Positions 57,201 to 64,000 of a stretch of DNA of 64,000 nt are shown in pieces (position 1 is the first letter of the stretch; every line of letters starts with the position of its first letter). The position numbers were made by a program, and so were the translations under genes. Source of the stretch: Cystobasidiopsis lactophilus (taxonomy: Eukaryota > Basidiomycota > Agaricostilbomycetes > Agaricostilbales > Chionosphaeraceae); NCBI GenBank assembly GCA_001599975.1, contig BCIO01000001.1, forward strand, positions 1,612,001-1,676,000, given 5' to 3'. Below the pieces are notes generated by a model. It did no database searches. It worked only from the letters and a program-made list of their open reading frames with translations, and was not told the DNA's origin.

Positions 57201-57541
57201 GACCGGGAGAACTTGGCTCGCAAGGGCAACGACGCCTTCTCGTCCGAGCTGGGCGGATTTGTCGAGCAGAAGCTGCTCAAGAAGACTGGTGGGCTGATCT
57301 CACTTCCGATCTGGCCCTTGCCGCTTGCTCAAAGATGTTCCTACCTGCAGGTGGCGCCGAAGAGGCCGAGCGAATCCGCCGCCTCAAGTCAGAGGCCACC
57401 CTCAAGCAGTGCGTTTGTCTTCTCGGATGTCGACGTTGACCTTCAACTTACTTTGATGCAACGCATAGGATGTTTTCCCAAGCGCAGGAGAGCCCTCTCC
57501 CGGAGTCGCCGGCCAAGGCTCGGCCTGCCTCAGAATTATGA
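54287..57541 (+). CDS. BUD6: Actin-interacting polarity protein BUD6/AIP3
   Basis: Polarisome protein that works with formins to assemble actin cables. An N-terminal helical block (VTRLLVSTKTLLEGLTQWSL...LGNNFNAVCSVF) is followed by a long Pro/Ser-rich middle with poly-Pro runs (about 55088-55110 and 55165-55185), then the AIP3 domain: ETKKAILEPDQIPPTLPALR, IIFMDKFSYNPGMDDFPAIY, IKDLRLGVEYELEDLTEVRN, and a coiled coil (KSIAATQPSS...RSQDLLTKVESLMDTVESM). Last introns (about 57286-57350 and 57417-57469) give GGAEEAERIRRLKSEATLKQ and MFSQAQESPLPESP...PASEL; reading through instead would give an unlikely tail. At least five exons. Confidence 0.9.
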
Positions 57542-57731
57542 CACCTTGTTTGTATAGAAGCTTGCTTGATCACATGGACTGTCAAATCTGCTGTAGCTTT
57601 AGGCCTATTCCATCCTAAGGATCTTGTGATAGTCAGCAAATCGTGACCACGAGCTGTGAAAGGGGCAGTCGCTCCCTTTTCCGCACCGAGAACGGCTTGG
57701 TCCTGATCCGCCGTCAAGCTCATCGCACAAC

Positions 57732-58642
57732 ATGGCGCAAGACGGCGATTTGTGGAATCAGTTCAGCCAGAACCCGTCGTACTCGGAAGCGGGCAGCTTC
57801 ACGCTGGGCAACGACACCAATGAGCTCGCCCGCCTGCTCGCCGACACCACGGCGGCGACCTATGTGCACCCATCAGCGTCCTTCGGCGTCTCGGACACCT
57901 CGATGCCCTCCTTCTCGCAGTTCGTGAGCCCCGCGGAGGACGACTACCACCAGAGCTTCCCGAGCGCCACGCTCAAGATGCCCACCTCGTCCTCCAAGCC
58001 AGCCGGCTCGACGTCCAAGAAAAACAAGTCCAAGCGGCAGTCGCCCGAGGACACCATCTCAGCCGGCTTCGGCACCAGCGCGCCCGACTCGTCCATCTTC
58101 ACGCCCCCGGCCAAGAAGATCAAGATTGGCTTCAAGAAGATGGAGGCGGACCCGACCACGATTCCCACCGGCTTGCCATTGCCCAGCGAAGTGTCGCTCG
58201 CCAACGTCGGCAAGGCCAGGTTGGAGAAGAGGCTGGGCGAAGGCAGGTCCAAGAACTTGGAGAGGCCGCCCATGCCAGAGTTTTTGTTGGACACGGGCGA
58301 CGAGGAGCGTAGGCGCAGCATAGCCCACTTGTCCCAGCAAGCCGCCACATCGTGCGTTGCTCTCCTTCACTCCAATTCGATTTGGAAGGCTAAAAAGCAC
58401 CTCGCAGTGATTACACGACCATGGTGTGGCGAAGAGCCGGCAGCTTGCGCGAGGGTTTCAAGGAGGCCATCGACCTCGTTTCGGTCGATGTGTTCAACAT
58501 CAATGTCGAAGAGCAGATCTTGCGGAACATGAAAGAGCTCGTCCAGGTGCGCTTTTCGCTTGCCGTTCACCGATGCCCAGTCTGACCTTGTCAATGGCAC
58601 TCGTAGCAAGAGATTGCAAAGGCTGCCGCGGCTGCTGCTTGA
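57732..58642 (+). CDS. Nuclear-type protein of unknown function
   Basis: It starts MAQDGDLWNQFSQNPSYSEA, with a Ser/Thr-rich, acidic N-terminus (PSFSQFVSPAEDDYHQSF), then a basic stretch (STSKKNKSKRQSPED and PPAKKIKIGFKKM, likely nuclear localisation). A folded-looking C-terminus reads VWRRAGSLREGFKEAIDLVS and NVEEQILRNMKELVQ, joined across a short intron (about 58353-58417). A final intron (about 58547-58611) gives an Ala-rich end, LVQIAKAAAAAA. About 265 aa. The C-terminal block may be conserved, but no family was recognised. Confidence 0.55.
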
Positions 58643-58884
58643 ACCAGGGCTTACTTCAAAGGTGATTTCCATCCCCTTCCTGCCTTGCCTTTCGCTTGGG
58701 CTGATCTCTTTTTCGGGGTGTCCACAGATTTCAACTGTACTATCATCATTGTGAGATGGAAAGAGATCGTTTTAATATAGAGTAGGGACCAAAGGTGTGA
58801 GGAGCCAGCGAGCCAGCACTGGCAGGGCAGAAAGGGCAGCATCCCGTGCATTCCCAGGCCCTTCTCCGGTGCCCACCATTCGCG

Positions 58885-60185
58885 ATGTGCGGACGATTCG
58901 CCTTGAACCTGAATGCGGATGAGCTCGAGTCCGCGGCCCGTCAGCAATATGCGCCTGATGTCCAAGGCTGGCGAGACCCGCCTCGAGGAGCTCAAGACGA
59001 GCAAGACGACGCTTCAGGCTCACCTGGCTCACGGACCCTTCACGAGCACGGCTTTCGGCCCAACAACTTTGTAGGCCCTGACTGTCAGTCAATTAGCATC
59101 CTGATGCTCAGTCTCGACGTTAGAACGTGTCCCCTCAAACGAATGTGCCCGTCATCTTTCGCCCAGAGATCAGCGAGGGCAATCTGGAGAAACCGGTGCT
59201 GCAAGCTATGAAGTGGGGTCTGATCCCTCACTGGCAAAAGACCCCCGACAAGTCATTTAGCAGCAAGACCATAAACGCTCGGGACGACACCATCAAAGAG
59301 GGCTCGATGTGGAGGGGAGTTCGGCATCGTCGCCGCTGCGTCATCCGTGAGTTGAAGAAGAAGGCACCCAAAGCAACTCAGGTGATGGATTCGATGATTG
59401 TGCAGTCGCCGATGGCTTCTACGAGTGGCTGAAGAAAGGCTCGGAGAAGACGCCACATTTCACCAAGCTGGCCGACTCGCGACTCATGTGTTTTGCTGGC
59501 CTATGGGACTCCGGTAGGTGCAAATACATGTTCAGCGTTAGATACTTTCCATTCTGATTCTTAAGCGGCCATCCTTGCTTGACACAGTCCAATTCGAAGA
59601 CGCCGACGTGCCCATCTTTTCGTTCACGATCATCACGACCGACAGCAACAAGCAGCTCAAGTTCTTGCACGACCGCATGCCCGTCATTCTTTCCAGCAAA
59701 GAAGAGGTCGAGCGCTGGTTGGACGTCAGCAGCGGCGAGTTCGACGTGGCGGACATGATGCGGCCCTTTGACGGCAAGCTCGAGTGCTACAGTCAGTGTC
59801 TTCCATTCGGTATTCACTTCGAGCCCAAAGCCTGACAGGTCCTACCTTTGTTTGCTGTGCGTAGAAGTTCCAAAAGAAGTTGGAAAGGTTGGGAACCAGT
59901 CACCAGATTTCATCAAGGCAAGCTCTTTCGCCTGGCTTTGCGCACTCGTATTTGACACTGCGAAATAAACAGCCGATATCGGAGCGCAAGGGCAACATCG
60001 CCAGCTTCTTTGCCAAGCAAGCAGCCAAATCGTCTCCCACAAAGCCGGCCGCGGCTGGGTCCGGCTCCAGCCCTCCTGCTTCGCCCTCGCACAAGCGAAA
60101 GAAGGACGAAGCGGACAGTGACCTTGAGGAGATCAAGCCCGAAGACGTGCCTCCGTCCTCCAAGAAGCTCAAAAACTCGGCGTGA
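58885..60185 (+). CDS. SRAP-domain protein, HMCES-like abasic-site shield
   Basis: SRAP enzymes crosslink to abasic sites in single-stranded DNA through the N-terminal cysteine left after Met removal, protecting replication forks. The start is MCGRFALNLNADELESAARQ, so Cys2 is in place. Next come FRPNNFVGP (FRPRYNVAP-like), AMKWGLIPHW (MRWGLIPxW), KTINARDDTI (NARSET-like), a spliced RRCVILADGFYEWL, and FSFTIITTDSN with HDRMPVIL (catalytic His). The N-terminal part has an insert (about residues 28-55) compared with short relatives. The C-terminal tail holds RKGNIASFFAKQ (PIP-box-like) and basic segments. Seven or so exons. HMCES family membership is firm. Confidence 0.85.
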
Positions 60186-60429
60186 GGGTGCCACAGTAAG
60201 CCCAGTAAGCCTGGCCAACAGTTTTTGACGGGCTTGTCTGCGGCCTATCAGCGTGACTCAGCACTGTATGATTAGTGTACGATTACTACGATGTACATTC
60301 TGCTGCCTTCTCGAAGGCTGCTCAGTCAGATGGGCCCGGATTGCCAATCCGGCGCGTCATCGCCGCCGCCGCAAAGTTCTCTCGAAATATTTCTTGCTCC
60401 GCTTCCAAACACTCGCTGCGACTTCAGAC

Positions 60430-61898
60430 ATGGCCCCAACCACTATGAACGCTGTCGTAGTGCAAGAAGACAAGACTGTCAGCTGGCAACAGGCTTCGTC
60501 CCCAGTCCTCAAAGGCGAGTCTGTCGCCACCCATAATTTTGGCCCAGGACTTGAACAACTCCCGCACAGACAACGAAATTCTCATTGCAATCAAGGCTGT
60601 GGGACTGAACCCAACCGACTGGAAGCAGTAAGCGTTTCCCATCCATCTATGCAGTTGGAAGCGCTGTTGAAAGTTTCCCAAGCGCTACATACGGACTCGC
60701 CAAAGCTGGCGATATTGCGGGTTGTGATGCGTGCGTTCTGAAAGGTGCTACCTGTAAATCACTAAGTGGCTTCGTCGATCAGCGTCGGAGTCATTGCCAA
60801 GGTCGGAAGTCAAGTTCCAGCGTCCGCTGGCTTCAAAGAGGGCGTTGCTGCGGGTTTCTTCAGTAGGCGTCGTGCACGCGTCACCTCTGAACGGTTCTGA
60901 TTATCTTTGCAGCTCGAGGAGGACAGAGCTCGGAGCATGGTGCCTTTGCCGACTTCGTGGCCATGCCTTATGATCTTTGCTTTAAGGTCCCGTCGAACCT
61001 GAGCTTCGAGCAGGCCGCTACCATCCCCATCCGTGAGTGTGCCTGCATACTCCAGACTTTCCGCTCACTTCGTAGCTTGCAGCATTCTTCACGTCTGTTC
61101 AGGCTTTGTTCTATCGCTTGGGATTGGACGAGCCAACGCCGGAGAAGAAGCTGCCTTTGCCCGACAACGGCAAGTGGGTTTTGGTGTGGTCGGGCGCATC
61201 CTCTGTGGGCCAATATGCCGTCCAACTCGCCAAGGTGGCAGGATACAAAGTCGTTACCACGGCCAGCGAGTCCAACTGGGAGCTGCTGAAGAGTCTCGGC
61301 GCGGACGCTACCTTCGACTACAAGGACAAGGAGGTGGCGAGCAAGATCAAGGAAGCGACTGGCAACACCCTGCAGTACGCTTTCGATTGCGTTTCGATCC
61401 AAGAATCGGCCCAGCGGTCGGTGGAATCATTTGGGGCTGCCGGCGGAGTCTACGTTTGCATCCTGCCTCTGGATGACGCTAAAGCTCTGCCCCGCCGCAA
61501 CGATGTTCAAGTGGTGGAGACGCTGCTGTACAGTGAGCTCTCAATTTCCCCGGCGAACGGTGGCACAACTCACCGAGTTATAAATTCCAGCCGCCCTGTC
61601 CGGGGAAGCAGCTGATTTTGGACCCTGGCATGTGCCGGGTGGGCGTTTCCACGCTTTTTAGGATGATAGTGACCATCATTTGGCTGATCGTCACGACCCA
61701 CGGGGGACAGGCAAGCCGGAGCATCGTGCACACCACGTCCAGTGGCTCACCTACGCGCCCGCTCTTTTCGAGTCTGGCTTGATCAAGACGCTCCCGACTG
61801 AAGTGGTTGGCCAACTAAGCAAGGACAGCCAAGCTGCTTTCGACAAGCTTAGCTCAGGCGCCGTCAAGGCCTCGAAGCTGATCCTCCTGCACAATTGA
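60430..61898 (+). CDS. Medium-chain dehydrogenase/reductase, enoyl-reductase/zinc-free ADH type
   Basis: MDR-family NADPH oxidoreductase (related to fungal trans-enoyl reductases and ToxD-like proteins). It starts MAPTTMNAVVVQEDKTVSWQ; then NEILIAIKAVGLNPTDWK, GVIAKVGSQVPASAGFKEGV, GAFADFVAMPYDLCFKVPSN and LSFEQAATIPI. The cofactor-binding motif is WSGASSVGQYAVQLAKVAGY, followed by TTASESNWELLKSLGADATF. The end is LSSGAVKASKLILLHN. No zinc-ligand cysteines were seen, so it is likely the zinc-free type. About eight exons. No polyketide synthase is nearby. The substrate is unknown. Confidence 0.8.
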
Positions 61899-62700
61899 CC
61901 TCGTGGTCATCGAAATAAGGTCCGCTCTAATCGGTTATGCCTTGCGATCCGCAGCTGATTATCCCGTTGAAGCGGGTTACCTGGAAGGACCTCCGAGAAA
62001 GGGCCGCCAAGGGGGCCTCTTTTGTGCGCGCGCGTCCCGTTGAAATTACATGTCTGATCTCCGGTTTCTGTAAGAGATCTGTAAGAGATCTAAACGGTCA
62101 AGTGCGACAATTGCGGAGCGTCGATTCGAATCGGGGCTCTGCCCAAGGGCTAGCATGCGGTGGAGAGCTTTAGCTGGGTGTGGCGCTCCCCTAGGCCCAG
62201 GGGATTTGGAGGTGGTGCGGCGCCCTTGGCCAGCCTGCTCCTCGGGCCGAGACAAGAGGTGATCGTGGTTCGCGTGTTGAATAATTTTTGGAGGCGCTCA
62301 GACGCGAGGGTGGCCGGATGGATCTGCCTGCCCTTTCCTTCTAACGTCCGTTCCCTGTGACGCAGTCCACCCATCGCTTTGTCCGTCTCCTTAACTGAAG
62401 ATCGGCGCACAGTTAGTCGTGTGGCCTTCTCTACTCGGTTCTCCACCATCCGTTCAAGTCACCTTACACCTTTCGCCGACCCTCGTTCCTTTGAGATTTC
62501 AATCCCCCTTTGCAACCTACGGCCTCCCCGTCTGGCCAGGTCTTGTGCTCTGTGACTGCTGTGCTCGTTGGCCACTCCGGTTGCCTGCGTTTTCAGAGTG
62601 GGAGACGCCCGAACTGCATGAGAAGGACATCGAGGTGAGGAAAATTATGCGCTCTATTCTGTCAGATCTGTTGGCGCTGACGCCGGCTCCAGTGCCGCGA
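61899..62700. promoter_or_regulatory. Intergenic/5' leader region, pyrimidine-rich
   Basis: About 800 bp. It contains an 11-bp direct repeat (ctgtaagagat twice, 62069-62090) and a CT-rich zone (62385-62540), typical of fungal promoter/leader DNA of the next plus-strand gene. No gene was recognised. Confidence 0.35.
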
Positions 62701-64000
62701 ATGTCGGCGGCAGAGCAGACCTTGAGTTTGGCAAACAGCGACTACCAGCAGGAATGGGCCTGGGGCGCCAGTCAGCATCCGGCTGGCCAGCACTTCGCCG
62801 AGTTTGACCTGCCGCACCAAGTGCCGGCGCACGTCCATCCAGCCCACACCTTGGTGCGTACACTCCTTGCATGCATACCTGTTGGGCAGGCTGACCAGGT
62901 GGCTCTAAATCTCTCTTCCCGTTCTTGTTCTGTTAATTGTTTGGTCCCGCTCCTTTCCTCACCTTTTTGCGATTGTTCTATTTCACCCGGTCTGCTCTCG
63001 CGCGCGCTTTGCACCCACCACAGGCCTTGCCAGAACATTTATCCAGGTGCGCACACTTCGCCAGCCCCCAATATCCGCAGCATCTGATGATAAGTCGGCA
63101 AACGTACAAACAGGCCGTCTGCCATTTCGTATCGCAGCTGCCCGAACCTGCCGCTCAGCGACAGCACTCTGCATGCTTCAACGATTCATCCCTCTGCAGC
63201 CGAAGCCAGCAGATGTACCACGCCCAGGCAGCAGTACGACGTCTTGGGTGGTGCTCCCGGGTCGGCAGTCGAGCGCCCAAATTCGGTGGATTATCTTTCG
63301 TCTCAGCCCCTCCCCACGCTAGCTCGCTCGTACAGCGAAGGCAACCTGTACACCCCTCAATATCTTTCCGTCGCGGGGCTTTCGCCAAAAGCAGCCAGCC
63401 GCCCAGTTTCTCGGCTCACCATGACCCCTTTGCGGACTCCTTTGGAGCGCCAGTCTTCTCCACTCTCGTCCGCTGCGATGTCGACGCAATCATCGGACGC
63501 GCCTCAGCTCAACCGCTCCGTGTCCTCCCAAAGCATGGCCAGCTACACAACTTCTTCGAGCGCCAGTTCTTCGTCGCATCTCGAGTCTTCATACACCAAC
63601 CTCGCGGACCTTCCGACTTCCCAAATTCACCGCTCTCCTTCCTCTCAGAGCCTAGCCAGCACATCTGAACTTGGTTCGCGTTCGCGTTTCTCGTTGGGCG
63701 GCGCTTCCACACCCGGGTCCGAGAACTCTGTGACTTCGCCGACCCGGTCTGAAGGCGTGTTCTCGTTGCTCCGGTCCACGAAGCACAGGCTCTCTGCAGC
63801 GGTCAGCGAGCAGCCGCACAAGTCGCGTAGGAGCAGCAAGTTGACCGAGTGCGTGTTGTGATGCTCCCTCGCTTGGGTGTCTCACATTATGCTGACCCAT
63901 CACTCGGCTTTTTCCGCATAGACTGGATCGCAAGCGCATATGCGAGTATGCTAGGGACCACCCTCAACTAAATCAGGATACCATTGGCGCAAAGTTGTGA
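62701..64000 (+). CDS. HTH (CENP-B/psq-like) DNA-binding protein, 5' part
   Basis: Incomplete at the right edge. An N-terminal exon (MSAAEQTLSLANSDYQQEWA...HPAHTL) is followed by introns and a Ser-rich disordered region (PLPTLARSYSEGNLYTPQYL, SVSSQSMASYTTSSSASSSS, SRSRFSLGGASTPGSEN). The last visible exon, after an intron (about 63849-63922), reads LTELDRKRICEYARDHPQLN, then QDTIGAKF if spliced at the final gtga. This matches the start of the helix-turn-helix found in fungal transcription factors and CENP-B-like proteins (LTxxxRxxICxYxxxxPxxxQxxIxxxF). Codons 63994-63999 end at a donor, so the in-frame TGA at the edge is probably intronic. Exon borders between 62870 and 63240 are not settled. 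The start could lie upstream of 62701. Confidence 0.55.

Noticed and set aside
62100-62160. tRNA-like TTCGAAT loop
   Set aside because: The flanking bases do not pair as a T stem and no matching A box, anticodon stem or acceptor stem could be drawn.
1-64000. Transposons, LTR elements, proviruses, CRISPR arrays
   Set aside because: No reverse transcriptase, integrase, transposase, long terminal repeats or regular repeat-spacer pattern was seen on either strand.

Overview
The window is a eukaryotic nuclear fragment, almost certainly from a basidiomycete fungus. Most genes carry several short GT-AG introns (about 34-70 nt). The genes are classic fungal ones: ILV2, single-chain urease, BUD6, ALG13, SDE2, TMA16, TAD3, UBA4. 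The membrane proteins include a DUF6533-like pair of the kind common in basidiomycetes. GC looks mid-50s by eye. One ambiguous base (n) at 1942 points to a draft assembly. No rRNA, CRISPR, transposon, LTR element or provirus was seen, and no tRNA could be supported. The genus cannot be named from sequence alone.

Layout. 1-10.2 kb: 3' end of UBA4, a PPN2-like membrane phosphatase, a TDT-family anion transporter, an acidic nuclear-type protein, a gene that joins a SET domain to the tRNA deaminase subunit TAD3, and a nucleotide-sugar transporter. 10.4-14 kb: two tandem DUF6533-like membrane proteins. 14.3-18.1 kb: CoA-binding protein and PRCC homologue (tail to tail), then ALG13 and an F-box/LRR-like gene whose ends overlap. 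18.6-21.7 kb: a disordered protein and a secreted orphan. 22-28.3 kb: ILV2 and the urease gene, transcribed divergently. 28.3-36.4 kb: a type II membrane protein resembling a degenerate PC-esterase, two tandem AIF-like oxidoreductases, and two tandem orphan multi-TM proteins. 37-43.4 kb: a TPR/Sel1-like protein with a C-terminal zinc finger, SDHAF1/Sdh6, an SDR and an MFS transporter. 44-47.2 kb: two tandem F-box/CxxC proteins. 47.4-54.1 kb: SDE2, an ankyrin protein, a possible tiny tail-anchored protein, a secreted histidine acid phosphatase and TMA16. 54.3-64 kb: BUD6, an unknown nuclear-type protein, an HMCES/SRAP protein, an MDR oxidoreductase and the 5' part of a probable HTH transcription factor cut by the window edge.

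Gene packing is tight. Convergent pairs are 6-40 bp apart and one pair overlaps by 59 bp. Four head-to-tail paralogue pairs all lie on the minus strand. The most unusual object is the SET-TAD3 reading frame at 6212-7950: the TAD3-specific N-terminal domain is encoded partly in the SET exon and joins the deaminase domain through a clean intron. Functions group loosely into translation/RNA (UBA4, TAD3, TMA16, SDE2), glycosylation and cell surface (ALG13, the nucleotide-sugar transporter, the PC-esterase-like protein) and nitrogen/phosphate/amino-acid metabolism (urease, histidine acid phosphatase, ILV2). They do not form an obvious single cluster. Exon joins were worked out by eye. Where they are not certain the entry says so.
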